Positions 15,822 to 25,453 of a stretch of DNA of 40,922 nucleotides are shown piece after piece (the stretch's first letter is position 1; each line of letters starts with the position of its first letter). Position numbers and translations under genes: made by a program. The stretch is from a virus. The DNA is taken from positions 1 through 40,922 of IMG/VR virus record IMGVR_UViG_3300027706_000283; one strand, 5' to 3'. Below the pieces are notes generated by a model. The model was not told where the DNA came from, searched no databases, and saw only the letters and a list, made by a program, of their open reading frames with translations.

Positions 15822-16283
15822 ATGGAAAAGATCGAAGAGAAAACGGGCGCGGTCGCCTGCGCGGCAGACATCCTCGGCATCGAGGACGCGATCGTCCAGG
15901 CGGTCGAGGTCCCGGAATGGGGTGGCAAGACGGTGTTTGTTCGGAGCATGTCCGGCAAGGATCGCGATGCCTTCGAGATGGCGCACGTTCAGCTGAAGGA
16001 CGATGCGCGCGTCAACTACCGCGCGCGGCTGCTCGTTCTGGCGATCACGGACGCCGACGGTAAGCGGATCTTCGATGACCGGCCCGAGACCGTCGAGGCG
16101 CTGGGCAAGAAGAACGCCGCCGCGCTGGGCCGGCTCTGGAAGGTCGCGGCGAAGCTCAACGGCATGCTTGACGAGGAGCAGGAGAACATACGAAAAAACT
16201 CCGGGTCCGACCAGAGCGCCGCTTCTGGTTCAGACTCTGCCTCGCCCTCGGCATCCCCACCGTCGAGCGAGCCCAGCAGCTGA
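15822..16283 (+). CDS. Tail assembly chaperone, gpG-like (unshifted product)
   Basis: A 153-residue helical protein after a strong AAGGAGG site. It corresponds to lambda gpG, which coats the tape measure during tail assembly. The core ends near GMLDEEQENIRK; the 25 residues past the slippery site are low-complexity Ser/Ala/Pro, as expected when most ribosomes simply terminate. A fraction of ribosomes should shift to the -1 frame to make the longer G-T product. Confidence 0.85.
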   Translation: MEKIEEKTGAVACAADILGIEDAIVQAVEVPEWGGKTVFVRSMSGKDRDAFEMAHVQLKDDARVNYRARLLVLAITDADGKRIFDDRPETVEALGKKNAAALGRLWKVAAKLNGMLDEEQENIRKNSGSDQSAASGSDSASPSASPPSSEPSS

Positions 16284-16534
16284 TCAGCGCCCGCCAATTC
16301 GCCGAATGGTGGGCCTACTTCCAGCTCGAGCCATTCGGCGAAGTCCGCGGGGACCTGCAAGCAGGCATGATCGCCGCGGCGATGGGGAGCGGAAAGAAAC
16401 TGCGGGACTACATTCTGGACGATGACCCACACAGGGAGGAGCGACTGGCAAAAGAAGCGGCGGAGAACCTCGAGGCGCAGCTCGACGCGTTTATAGCCTC
16501 GAAAGCGGGAGAGCAGGATGGCAACAATCGGTGA
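15822..16534 (+). CDS. Tail assembly chaperone, gpGT-like frameshift product
   Basis: If ribosomes slip one base back at 16193-16199, translation continues in the -1 frame through 111 further codons to TGA at 16532-16534. That frame encodes a typical T-domain: RQFAEWWAYFQLEPFGE followed by DLQAGMIAAAMG, then a charged helical tail. The T-domain has no start codon or ribosome site of its own and overlaps the tape measure start by 17 bases, as in lambda-like phages. Reading: join 15822-16198 with 16198-16534, depending on which base is re-read. Confidence 0.88.
16193..16229 (+). promoter_or_regulatory. Programmed -1 frameshift site A AAA AAC with downstream hairpin
   Basis: The heptamer AAAAAAC at 16193-16199 is in register with the zero frame (codons AAA 16194-16196 and AAC 16197-16199), the canonical X XXY YYZ form. 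A short stem ACCAGA/TCTGGT (16210-16215 with 16224-16229) starts 10 bases downstream and could stimulate slipping. Confidence 0.88.
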
Positions 16535-19500
16535 GATAGTCGTCAGGGTCGCGGCCGACACCGCGCAGTTCCAGACCGACATGGACCGGGCCTCTCGCAT
16601 CGCCGCCAAGTCCGTCGACGACATCGCCAACAAGGTGCAGAAGCTGCAGGATCTCTTCGTCGGGATCGGCGGCTTCATGGCCTTTGACCGCATCATAGAA
16701 GAGGCCGCGAATGCTGAGGAAGCAATGTCGCAACTCGCCGCCGGCGTCAAGTCGACAGGCGAGGCGGCCGGCTTCTCCGCGCAGCAGCTCTCCGACATGG
16801 CGGAATCGTTCTCCCGGGTGACCAACTACACGAAGGAGACCGTGCAGTCCGCCGAGGCGGTGCTTCTCACGTTCACGAAGATCCACGGCGACACGTTCCC
16901 GCGTGCGACAAAGGCGGCCGCGGACCTGGCGACGCGCATGGGGATGGACCTGCCGGCCGCGGCGAAGCTCGTCGGGCGCGCCCTCGAGGACCCCGCCAAG
17001 GGCATGACGGCGCTGACCCGTGCCGGCATCGTCCTGTCGTCCGGGCAGAAGGAGCTGATCAAGAGCTTTGAGGGTTCCGGGCAGATGGCAAAGGCCCAGG
17101 ACGTTATTCTCACGTCGCTCGAGCACAGCCTGGGGGGCGCTGCAGAAGCCGCCCATAACACGCTGGGCGGCGCGCTCAAGGACCTAAAGGAGAGCTTCGC
17201 CGACCTGCTGCGGGATGTGGGTGAGTCGCAGTCCGACGGCATCCGAGGCGCGCTCGAGGGGCTCTCTGGCGCTTTCGACTTCGTCCGGACGCACGCCAAG
17301 GAGGTCTCGGACGGCCTGCTCGGGATCGCCGCGGCGAGCGCGGTCCTGGCGGCCGCCCAGATGCCGCGCATCTTCGAGCAGATCGCCGGCTCCGCAACGG
17401 CTGCCTTCGCCGCGTTCGCCGCCGGCGGCCCTCCTGCCTGGGTCGCTGCCGGCATCGCGGTGGCTGTGGGCGCGCTCGTCATGTTCAAGGACACGATGGT
17501 CGACGTCGGCGGCCAGCAGGCGACGCTCGGCTCGATCGTCCAGGCGACCTGGGAGGAGATCCAGTCAGTCTTCGAGCAGGTCACCGCGGCCGTCGTGCCT
17601 TATGTCCAGGCGATGGCCGAGTCAATAGGCGGGTTCTTCGGCAAGAATCTCCCGGACTTCGTCTCACTGGGGAAAGAGCTGCTCGCGACCTGGCTCGATG
17701 CCGTCCTCAATGACGTGAACTTGGTCATCTCGGCTTTCTCGGGACTGGGCGCGTTCCTGTCGACCTTCTGGCAGACTCACGACGTCGGCCACGCGTTCGC
17801 AGCCGCGACGCAGGCGTTCAGCGAGTCGATGTCGACCGGCTTCGTCGAGAAGGTGACGTCTGGCATGGATGCCGCCGGCAAGGAGATCATGGCGCGCGCG
17901 GCGCAGATAACGCAGCAGCTCCAGGAGCAGGCGAAGCAGGCCAAGGCCGCGATGTCGTCCGGCGGGTCGTTCGGCGCGATTGCCGATCAGGACGGACAGG
18001 CGGCGGACAAGGCCGCGGACAAGATCCAGAAGTACCTCGACAAACTCAAGGACTCGATGACCGTCCTGCAGCTCGAGGCGCAGGGGCACAAGGACCGGAT
18101 CCCGCTTCTCCAGGCGGAGCAGCAGCTCGAGCAGCAGACCGGCGAGAGCGTCGATGCCCTCACCAAAAAATACCCCGGGCTCATCCAATCACTGAAGGAC
18201 CTGATCGCGCAGCAAGAGAAGCTGAAGGCGACGATCAAGGTCAACGACGAAATAAACCGCCTTCAGAGAGAGATTGATCTCGAGAAGCAGAAGCAGACGC
18301 TCATAAGGCAGGGGCGAGAGGACGAGATCCCGGGCCTTCAGACGATATCGAAGCTGCAGAGCGATGGGATAAACCTCACGGCTGCGCAGAAGGAGAAAAT
18401 CCTCGACCTGACCGCGGTGCTTGCGGCGCAGACGAAGCAGACGAATGACCTGAAGACCGCGGAGGAGAACCTCAAGAAGCAGCGCGACGCGACGGACAAG
18501 TACCTGAAGCAGCTCGACGAGGAGAACCAGAAGAAGCAAGAGCAGCTGACGCTAACGAAGTCGCAGCTCGAGGTTCAACAGGCCCTGGACAAGGCGCGGC
18601 GAGAGAACCCGAACCTGACGGATGAGCAGGCTGGCGCCATCATAAGCAAAGTCGGGCAGGGGCAGCAGCTAGATCAGCTCAGCCGATCGAAGAGCTATCT
18701 CGACAACCTCCAGGCGCAGACGCGCCAGCTCGAGCAGCAAGCGCAGATCGGCCAGCTGATCGCCCAGGGCGACAAGCAAGGAGCGGACCTGGCGAAGATG
18801 CGCTTCGACTACTTGAAGGAGATCAATAAGGGACTGAGCGACCAGGACCCGCTATACCGCGACCAGCTCCTCCCGGACGAGGAGCAAATGCTGGAATATT
18901 ACAGCCAGCAACAGTCCGCGGCGCAGCAGCAGCTTGACGATCAGAAGAAGGCGCAAGATGTCATAAACGGGCTGAAGGACAAGACCTCGGAGTGGGCGGG
19001 AAAGCAGCAGGAGCTGAACGATCTGTTCCAGAAGGGGCTTCTCACCGTCGAGCAGTACAGGCAGGCGTGGCTGCAGGCGGACCCGGCCATGCAGCAGGTC
19101 AAGCAGACCGCGGACCAGATCGCCGGCGCCTTCACGAACGCATTCGACAAGGTAATCCAGAAGGGCGGCAACTTTAAGGACGCCATGAAGGGGCTGGCGA
19201 AAGACGTGCTGGGCATCTTTGAGAAGAACCTGATCGAAAAACCGCTGCAGCAGGGAATATCCAGCTTGCTGCAGATGCCGTTCAAGTACCTGCTCGGCCC
19301 GCGGATCCCGCAAGGCGCTGGGCAGGGCTACGGCGGCGGCTTCGGGCAGCCGTCGGGGTGGCCGTTCTCGGGCGGTGGTCAAGGAGGCGGCCAGAGGGGC
19401 TTCCTGGGCCCGCTGTCCGTTCCGGCTGCAGGCCGCCCTGGCGGCGCAGGATTCCAGCCGATCGGAAACACGAACCCGATGAACCTGGGCGGCCCGGTCA

Positions 19501-20831
19501 CATCGACCGGCAATGTCACATACTCAGGAACGTCTTACTTTAACGGCCCGATCGATCTCGCTGGCACGCTTAAGGGCCCGATGTTTGTCGACGGCGACCT
19601 GATGATCGAGAAGGACGCCTACTTCAACGGCAACGCGGAATACTTCGGCAACATCACATACAGCGGCCCGGTGAACTTCACCGGCGGCGTGAACGGTCTC
19701 TGCTGCGGCAGCGGCGCCAGCCCTCAGAGCTTCCCGAGTATGCCGGCGGGCGTTCCACCGGCCGGCTACCCCGGACCCAGTGGCGGCCTGCCCACCGGCG
19801 GCGGTGGCTTCGGGCCGCCACTGGCCGGGGAAATTTTCAACGGCATCAGTTACGGCATGCCCTGGACTGACTTCAACGGGCAGGATCTCTTCGGCGGCGT
19901 CGGCCCGTCGACGCCCGGGCTCACGAGCTGGGCCGGCAGCGCGCCAACTCTTCCGAGCCTGCAAGGGGCCGCCCTGGGCGGCGGCTATCCCTACGATCTA
20001 AGCCAGTTCAGTGCCGGAGGACCCGGCGGCGGCAGCCAATCGCAGCCGATTCCCGTCTACGGCATGCCCGGCGTCTTCGTCAAGGATGTCCTCGGACCCA
20101 ACTCGGCGATACCGTATCAGACCTACAGCTTCGGCGGATATGCGCCGCCTCCCGGCTTCGGCCAGGGAATGCCGGTCTTTCCGCCGATGATCGGCTCGCC
20201 ATATCTGCCGGAATCGCCTCCGCCGGCGGAGTGGCAGCCGTTCAATTCGTACACGCCATTCAGCACGCCGAACTCTGCGCCGCCTGCTGGTAGCGGCTGG
20301 AACGGCGTCACCTATTACGGCGACAATTCGCTGCCGGCGACGCCCTTCGGACAGGGCGGCAGCGTGCCCGTCTCGCTTCCCTGGTCTCCGGCTGACGGCT
20401 CGGACTATGCATCGCAGATCAATTACGGTACGCCGTACGGCGGGTGGATGAACCAGCGCTCCGGAGGCGACTATTACGCTGGATTCCCAGGACCGGCCGA
20501 CGGGTCATATCCCGGCTTCGCCTCTGGCGGGCGGCCCACGCCCGGGCAGATTGCGCTCGTCGGCGAGAAAGGTCCCGAGCTCTTCGTTCCGGACAGCGCC
20601 GGCACCGTGCTGCCAAACAGCGCGATCGGCGGCGGCGACGTGCACGTCAGTATCACCAACAACGTCTCGAGCGCGAACGTGAGCGGTCAGGTAATGCAGA
20701 CGCCGCAAGGAAGGCAGATCGCCTTCATCATCGACGAGATCATGGCGGGCCAGATTACCGCCGGCGGCAAGACCACCAAGGCGATCGCGAGCAAGTTCGC
20801 GCTGAGATCTGGAGCGGGGGTAAGGTTCTGA
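16518..20831 (+). CDS. Tail tape measure protein with a glycine/proline-rich insert
   Basis: A 1437-residue protein that sets tail length. Residues 1 to about 930 are mainly helical: an N-terminal GEIVVRVAADTAQFQTDMDRA, hydrophobic segments near 270-320, and long Gln/Lys-rich coiled coils (about 480-880). Residues 935-1333 differ: Gly/Pro/Tyr/Phe-rich low-complexity sequence enclosing a repeat block (about 990-1062) of short strands such as TGNVTYSG, IDLAGTLKG and FVDGDLMI that looks like a beta-solenoid. The end (1334-1437) returns to the conserved tape measure C-terminus with LVGEKGPELFVPDSAGTVLP. Its stop overlaps the next ATG by one base. Confidence 0.93.
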   Translation: MATIGEIVVRVAADTAQFQTDMDRASRIAAKSVDDIANKVQKLQDLFVGIGGFMAFDRIIEEAANAEEAMSQLAAGVKSTGEAAGFSAQQLSDMAESFSRVTNYTKETVQSAEAVLLTFTKIHGDTFPRATKAAADLATRMGMDLPAAAKLVGRALEDPAKGMTALTRAGIVLSSGQKELIKSFEGSGQMAKAQDVILTSLEHSLGGAAEAAHNTLGGALKDLKESFADLLRDVGESQSDGIRGALEGLSGAFDFVRTHAKEVSDGLLGIAAASAVLAAAQMPRIFEQIAGSATAAFAAFAAGGPPAWVAAGIAVAVGALVMFKDTMVDVGGQQATLGSIVQATWEEIQSVFEQVTAAVVPYVQAMAESIGGFFGKNLPDFVSLGKELLATWLDAVLNDVNLVISAFSGLGAFLSTFWQTHDVGHAFAAATQAFSESMSTGFVEKVTSGMDAAGKEIMARAAQITQQLQEQAKQAKAAMSSGGSFGAIADQDGQAADKAADKIQKYLDKLKDSMTVLQLEAQGHKDRIPLLQAEQQLEQQTGESVDALTKKYPGLIQSLKDLIAQQEKLKATIKVNDEINRLQREIDLEKQKQTLIRQGREDEIPGLQTISKLQSDGINLTAAQKEKILDLTAVLAAQTKQTNDLKTAEENLKKQRDATDKYLKQLDEENQKKQEQLTLTKSQLEVQQALDKARRENPNLTDEQAGAIISKVGQGQQLDQLSRSKSYLDNLQAQTRQLEQQAQIGQLIAQGDKQGADLAKMRFDYLKEINKGLSDQDPLYRDQLLPDEEQMLEYYSQQQSAAQQQLDDQKKAQDVINGLKDKTSEWAGKQQELNDLFQKGLLTVEQYRQAWLQADPAMQQVKQTADQIAGAFTNAFDKVIQKGGNFKDAMKGLAKDVLGIFEKNLIEKPLQQGISSLLQMPFKYLLGPRIPQGAGQGYGGGFGQPSGWPFSGGGQGGGQRGFLGPLSVPAAGRPGGAGFQPIGNTNPMNLGGPVTSTGNVTYSGTSYFNGPIDLAGTLKGPMFVDGDLMIEKDAYFNGNAEYFGNITYSGPVNFTGGVNGLCCGSGASPQSFPSMPAGVPPAGYPGPSGGLPTGGGGFGPPLAGEIFNGISYGMPWTDFNGQDLFGGVGPSTPGLTSWAGSAPTLPSLQGAALGGGYPYDLSQFSAGGPGGGSQSQPIPVYGMPGVFVKDVLGPNSAIPYQTYSFGGYAPPPGFGQGMPVFPPMIGSPYLPESPPPAEWQPFNSYTPFSTPNSAPPAGSGWNGVTYYGDNSLPATPFGQGGSVPVSLPWSPADGSDYASQINYGTPYGGWMNQRSGGDYYAGFPGPADGSYPGFASGGRPTPGQIALVGEKGPELFVPDSAGTVLPNSAIGGGDVHVSITNNVSSANVSGQVMQTPQGRQIAFIIDEIMAGQITAGGKTTKAIASKFALRSGAGVRF

Positions 20832-21193
20832 TGGCAGGAATCAGCTGGCCAGGTGACATCCCGCAGCGACCGATGCCCGGATACACGAACACGCTGCAGA
20901 CTTCGATGATCGAGTCGCAAGTCGGCGCCGGACCTGCGAAAGTCAGACCACGCTTCATCTACAACTCGCAGTGGTCGATCTACACCAACTGCAAGATGTA
21001 CCTTACCGCCGCACAACGCGCGTCGTTCCTCAACTTCTGGCAGAATACTCTTCAGAACGGCTTCCTGTCGTTCGACGTCGCCGATCCAGACACGGGCAAT
21101 AACGTCACCGCGCGCATGCGGGCGATGCCGCAACTCTCGCCGGTGTCGACGACGTACTGGCTGCTCACCTACACGCTGGAGATTCTGCCCTAA
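20831..21193 (+). CDS. Minor tail protein (tail tip)
   Basis: A 120-residue protein starting at ATG 20831 (TGATG overlap with the tape measure stop). It matches small siphovirus tail-tip proteins with an N-terminal WPGDIPQRPMPGY, a QVGAGPAKVRPRF segment, a conserved FLNFWQNTLQNGFLSFDVADP and a closing YTLEILP strand. Position between tape measure and J-like hub, where lambda has M and L, suggests a tail-tip baseplate role. Confidence 0.75.
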   Translation: MAGISWPGDIPQRPMPGYTNTLQTSMIESQVGAGPAKVRPRFIYNSQWSIYTNCKMYLTAAQRASFLNFWQNTLQNGFLSFDVADPDTGNNVTARMRAMPQLSPVSTTYWLLTYTLEILP

Positions 21194-21703
21194 GTGCGCA
21201 CGCTGACCGCTATAGCCCAGAAGGCCGTTCATGCAAGGGAGACATCAGACGTCGTCCTCCTTCTGCTCGAGCTTTCTCACGTGCAGTTCGCGCAGACGCA
21301 TTATCTCGTCCAGAACAGCACGGACGTCACGATCAGCGGGCAGACGTACAAGGCGACTCGGATGTCGATCACGCTTCCTTACGACGCGGACGATCAGCTC
21401 CGACAGCTGCAGGTGTCGATCGACAATGCAGACCAGACGCTCACCGAAGACATTCTGAACGCGCAAATTACTCCTCCGCAGGCTGTGATCTATGTCGCTG
21501 TCTCGAACAATATCAACGATCCCGAGATAACTGCCGGCCCAATGACGTTTGACGTCCAGCAAGTCGTCGGGACGGACTCGGACCTCGGGCTCGTGCTGCT
21601 CGGACCGCCGGTCTTGAACGAGCCGCTGCTCGGCTGGAGCTACACTCCCGACCTCTTCCCAGGGCTGTTTGCTGCCGACCCGACGGCCGGGGTGTCTAAA
21701 TGA
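21194..21703 (+). CDS. Tail-tip protein, DUF1833-like
   Basis: A 169-residue protein with GTG start immediately after the preceding stop. It has the pattern of DUF1833-type minor tail proteins: VLLLLELSHVQFAQTHYLVQN, ATRMSITLPYDADDQLRQLQVSIDN and a middle VIYVAVSNNI. The order tape measure, small tip protein, DUF1833-like, J-like hub is common in this phage type. It overlaps the hub gene by ATGA. Confidence 0.75.
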   Translation: MRTLTAIAQKAVHARETSDVVLLLLELSHVQFAQTHYLVQNSTDVTISGQTYKATRMSITLPYDADDQLRQLQVSIDNADQTLTEDILNAQITPPQAVIYVAVSNNINDPEITAGPMTFDVQQVVGTDSDLGLVLLGPPVLNEPLLGWSYTPDLFPGLFAADPTAGVSK

Positions 21704-24700
21704 GCCTCTCCTTCAACCCCGCGACCGGCTCGTTCCAGCCTTACGGCTACTTGCCGCAACCGTTCTACGGACTGGGCAACGGGCCGCCGGTCGGTTTCGC
21801 CGGCACGTCGCCGCTGTTCTCGAGCCTCGGGTTCACGAGCGTCGTCGGCGCGCTCGCGGCCGCGACTATCGGCATCGGGGCTGCCTTCGGACTGGCGGCT
21901 TTGTCTCGGTCGGGCACGGCCAACACCGTGCAGAGCCAACCATTCGCCGCCGTGCCGCTTGGACCGCCCGTTACGACTCAGCCGCAGCCGCTGCCGCAGG
22001 TCGGCGGCCCATCGCACGCGCTCGTCCCGCAGATAACTGGTATCACGAACCGCAGCGCGCCCTACGAGATGGTGCCGCGCGTATACGGCAAATATCGTAT
22101 GTACCCCAGCAACGGCGCGACGCCATACTCGTTCACGCAGAACGGCGAGCAGATCTGGTCTATCCTGCTGTGCCTCGGGCCCGGGCCGCTGAACATCCAG
22201 AACGTCGAGATCGGGCAGAGGCCGCTCGCCCAATACCCGGCCGGCACGGTTCTCAGCGAGATCTCCGCCGGCACCGCCAGCGACGCGCCGATCACGCTCT
22301 ACACGGAAGACATCCAGGAGGACGACTTCATCCTGCCGCTTGCGAGTGGGCAAGTGCAGCAACGGACCGCGATCGGTGCGGCCGACGAGCTTTCCATCGA
22401 CATCCAGTTCCCGCTCGGGCTCTACACTGTCACCACGGTCGTCAACACGTACAAGATCCCGCAGCCGCCGGGGAGCCCGTACGGCCCGGGCGGCGCGCTC
22501 GCCAGCCTGCAGCCGTCCGTTACGACGGTCACGCCGAACGTCCAGGCGGCCGCGTCCGTGAGCTTCAACGTGAAATACCGGCTCGCGGGATCGAGCGGCG
22601 CGTGGACGTCCGTCGGCGCCGTCTCCGTCTCTGACCTGACCTCCGGGTCACTCACCAGGACGGTCAAGTGGACAGTCCCGAATGGCGTCTATGACATCCA
22701 GGTCGAGAAGGTCACAGGAGACGGCGACGGGACGACGACCGTCAACTATTGCCAGTGGATAGCGTCTAGGGCGATCAATTTCAAGAGCCCGATGCCGTCT
22801 CTGAAGGACCAGAGCGGCAATCCGGTCTATCTCGCGCAGATCGCCATGCAGGTCAAACCCAGCTCCGTAGTAAGCGGCGCGCTCCAGCAGATCGGCTGCG
22901 ATGTCACGAGCCAACTCCCCGCATGGAACGGCTCAAGCTGGACCGCGGCAGCAGACACGCAAAATCCCGCCTGGATCCTCGCCGATATATTGAAGACGGA
23001 TTACGCCCGCAAATGCGTGAGCGCGAGCTCGCTCGACCTGGCCGCGTTCCTCGACTGGGCAAACTTCTGCGATGCCAGCGGCTTCACGTTCAACAAGATC
23101 TACGATCAATCCGTCACCGTCCTGGACGCCGTCAAGGAAGTCACAGCCGCTGGGCGCGCGACCTGGGCGATCCGGGACGGCGTCTTCACGGTCATCGTCG
23201 ACAAGCCGCGCGACACTGTCGCGCAATGCTTTACGCCACTCAACTCGTCCGGGTTCCGGTTCACGAAGCAGTTCCCTTATCCCGTGCATGCGCTGAAGGT
23301 CAATTTCGTCAATGCCGACACGTCATACCAGCAGGACACGATCGTCGTCTACGATGACGGCTACGACGCGAGCACGGCCACGAAGTTCGAGTCGCTCGAT
23401 CTGCCCGGTGTAACGAGCCACGCGCAAGCCTGGAAGCTCGGCCGGTATCATCTGGCGTGCAGACGCCTCAGGCCGTACGTCTATCAGTTCACCACGGACG
23501 TCGAGAACCTGGCGGTCACCCGCGGCGACCTGATCTCCATGACGACCGACACGATGCTCTGGGGTGCCGGTGCGGGACGGATAACAGACGTCATCCTCGA
23601 CGCGTCAAACAATGTGTTAGCGGTCACCCTCGATAACGAGATCGCACTCGACGCGAACAAGAGCTATTCGGTCAGGATCCGCTCTTACTTCGGCGACACC
23701 GTGAGCGCGGCGCTGACGCTCGGAGGCACCGGACGCACGCTTACTTTCCAGACGCCGCTCGACCCGGCAAGCGCGCCGCATAACGGCGACCTGGTGCTCG
23801 TCTTCGAGACGGGCAAAGAGCAGCTGCTCCTCGTCTCGGCCATCGAGCCGCACGAGGACCTCGCTGCCCTTATCACCGCCATCGACTATAGCCCGGACGT
23901 ATACGCGGCGGACAGCGGGACGATCCCCGACTTCGTGAGCAACATCACACAGCCGGTCTTTCAGCAGAAGACACTGCCCGCGCCGTCCATTAACAACATC
24001 CGGACAGACGAGCTCGTCCTCTTCCGCGACCCGGACGGCTCGCTTCAGAGCCGCATCCAGCTCGTCATGGACCCACCGCCGGCGAGTGTCAAATATTTCG
24101 AGGCCCGATCGCGGCGCACCGGCTCGAGTCTCTGGGGACCCGTGCACGACACACCCGTCACCACCGGGGCAGTCTACATCACCGGCGTCAGTGACATGCT
24201 CACCTACGACGTCCAGGTCCGCAGCCTCGACGCAGATGGCTTCACGTCGGACTGGGTCGAGGCTGACGGCATCCTCGTGATCGGGAAGACCACGCCGCCG
24301 CCCGTGCCAGTCGGGATCAACATGCTTTTCGATACGAAAGGCAACCCGACGAGCGTCTACTGGCAATATTCGGAGACCGCGCTCGGGCAGCCCGTGCCGC
24401 CAGACCTGGCAGGCTTTCGCGTGAAGTACCTGCAGGGCGCCGGCGTCAACTGGGACGGCGGCCACGTTGCCGCCGACTTGATCACTGCGACGCAATGGGA
24501 CATGAAGAACATGCCACTCGGCATCGTGACTGTCATGGTCAAGGCGGTCGACACGAGCGGCAACGAGTCGAGCGGCAATCCAGCTTATATCATCCGCAAC
24601 CTGGGCGACGCGCCGGTCGAGAATGTGATCGACACCATTTCTTCGGGCCCTGCGTACTCCGACGGCACGATCACGAACGGGACGGTCTCGGGCGGCATAA

Positions 24701-25377
24701 TCTCCGCGACCGACAACGGCGGCCTATTCTACACGGCGGACACCGGGGCGCTCATGTACAGCCCGGTCCCGAGCAACGACTTCTATACGATCACTTATCT
24801 CGAGATGAGCTTCGAGAAGACGTTCGAGCCGGACGCCGACACGCCGCAGCCGTTCAGCATCTCTCTTGACACGGCGATCACCGGCGAGAGCTACAAGGTC
24901 GAATACATGGAGCACGGCACGTCTTGTTTTTACGCCCAGGGGCCGCTCGCGTCGTCGACGCCTTTCTACAATTCCGACACGGGCTCGAGTTTCTACACGG
25001 ATAACTCTTCCTACGTTCCGTGGCCAGGTTACGTGACCGGCACCATCACACGTTACAGCTTCAAGGTGACGACAGCCGAGAGCAGCCTGGCCAAAGGCGA
25101 GATATCGAAGTTCGACATCGTGCTCGACGTGCCGGACAAGACCGAAAACGTGATCGGCTTCTCGGTGCCCGCCGCCGGCGGCAGGCTGCCGCTATCCAAC
25201 GTATATGTGTCCATAACTACGGTCAACCCGACGATCCTGGGCTCGGGCGGGGTCGGCTCCGCCGCAATTTCCTGCCAGGTCCTCGACAAGAGCGTCTCCG
25301 GTCCGCTCGTGCAGTGCTTCGACAAGACGGGCTCGGCGGTAGGCGCCACTATAGATGCGTTCGTCCAGGGCTATTGA
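21700..25377 (+). CDS. J-like central tail fibre / host-specificity hub protein
   Basis: A 1225-residue tail-tip protein. The N-terminus has a hydrophobic segment (about 45-70: VVGALAAATIGIGAAFGLA), then a conserved hub region with RSAPYEMVPRVYGKYR and SILLCLGPGPLNIQNVEIG. A phage-tail_3-like region follows (LADILKTDYARKC, FLDWANFCDASGF, AIRDGVFTVIVDKPRD), then fibronectin type III-like modules (about 790-970) and a beta-rich C-terminal receptor-contact region with repeated FYTADTGALMY / FYNSDTGSSFY patterns. It would trimerise at the tail tip and recognise the host surface. Confidence 0.9.
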   Translation: MSLSFNPATGSFQPYGYLPQPFYGLGNGPPVGFAGTSPLFSSLGFTSVVGALAAATIGIGAAFGLAALSRSGTANTVQSQPFAAVPLGPPVTTQPQPLPQVGGPSHALVPQITGITNRSAPYEMVPRVYGKYRMYPSNGATPYSFTQNGEQIWSILLCLGPGPLNIQNVEIGQRPLAQYPAGTVLSEISAGTASDAPITLYTEDIQEDDFILPLASGQVQQRTAIGAADELSIDIQFPLGLYTVTTVVNTYKIPQPPGSPYGPGGALASLQPSVTTVTPNVQAAASVSFNVKYRLAGSSGAWTSVGAVSVSDLTSGSLTRTVKWTVPNGVYDIQVEKVTGDGDGTTTVNYCQWIASRAINFKSPMPSLKDQSGNPVYLAQIAMQVKPSSVVSGALQQIGCDVTSQLPAWNGSSWTAAADTQNPAWILADILKTDYARKCVSASSLDLAAFLDWANFCDASGFTFNKIYDQSVTVLDAVKEVTAAGRATWAIRDGVFTVIVDKPRDTVAQCFTPLNSSGFRFTKQFPYPVHALKVNFVNADTSYQQDTIVVYDDGYDASTATKFESLDLPGVTSHAQAWKLGRYHLACRRLRPYVYQFTTDVENLAVTRGDLISMTTDTMLWGAGAGRITDVILDASNNVLAVTLDNEIALDANKSYSVRIRSYFGDTVSAALTLGGTGRTLTFQTPLDPASAPHNGDLVLVFETGKEQLLLVSAIEPHEDLAALITAIDYSPDVYAADSGTIPDFVSNITQPVFQQKTLPAPSINNIRTDELVLFRDPDGSLQSRIQLVMDPPPASVKYFEARSRRTGSSLWGPVHDTPVTTGAVYITGVSDMLTYDVQVRSLDADGFTSDWVEADGILVIGKTTPPPVPVGINMLFDTKGNPTSVYWQYSETALGQPVPPDLAGFRVKYLQGAGVNWDGGHVAADLITATQWDMKNMPLGIVTVMVKAVDTSGNESSGNPAYIIRNLGDAPVENVIDTISSGPAYSDGTITNGTVSGGIISATDNGGLFYTADTGALMYSPVPSNDFYTITYLEMSFEKTFEPDADTPQPFSISLDTAITGESYKVEYMEHGTSCFYAQGPLASSTPFYNSDTGSSFYTDNSSYVPWPGYVTGTITRYSFKVTTAESSLAKGEISKFDIVLDVPDKTENVIGFSVPAAGGRLPLSNVYVSITTVNPTILGSGGVGSAAISCQVLDKSVSGPLVQCFDKTGSAVGATIDAFVQGY

Positions 25378-25388
25378 TTCCCTTTGAC

Positions 25389-25417
25389 TTGACGCCCCGG
25401 ATGGGGCAAAATATACC
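25389..25417 (+). promoter_or_regulatory. Sigma70-like promoter before fibre genes
   Basis: TTGACG (25389-25394), a 17-base spacer and TATACC (25412-25417). The spacer holds the dyad GCCCC-GGAT-GGGGC (25394-25407), a possible operator. Transcription from it would begin near 25424, inside the 5' arm of the leader hairpin. Confidence 0.55.
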
Positions 25418-25453
25418 CGAGCTCCCAGCTTGCTGCGGGAGCATTATCTTTTG
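25418..25453 (+). promoter_or_regulatory. Leader hairpin covering the fibre-gene Shine-Dalgarno (copy B)
   Basis: GCTCCC (25421-25426) pairs with GGGAGC (25437-25442), with AGC/GCT inside. GGGAG is the ribosome site for TTG 25451. It matches the element at 7757 in both arms, arm spacing and the trailing TTRTCTTT, while the loop differs. Confidence 0.55.
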
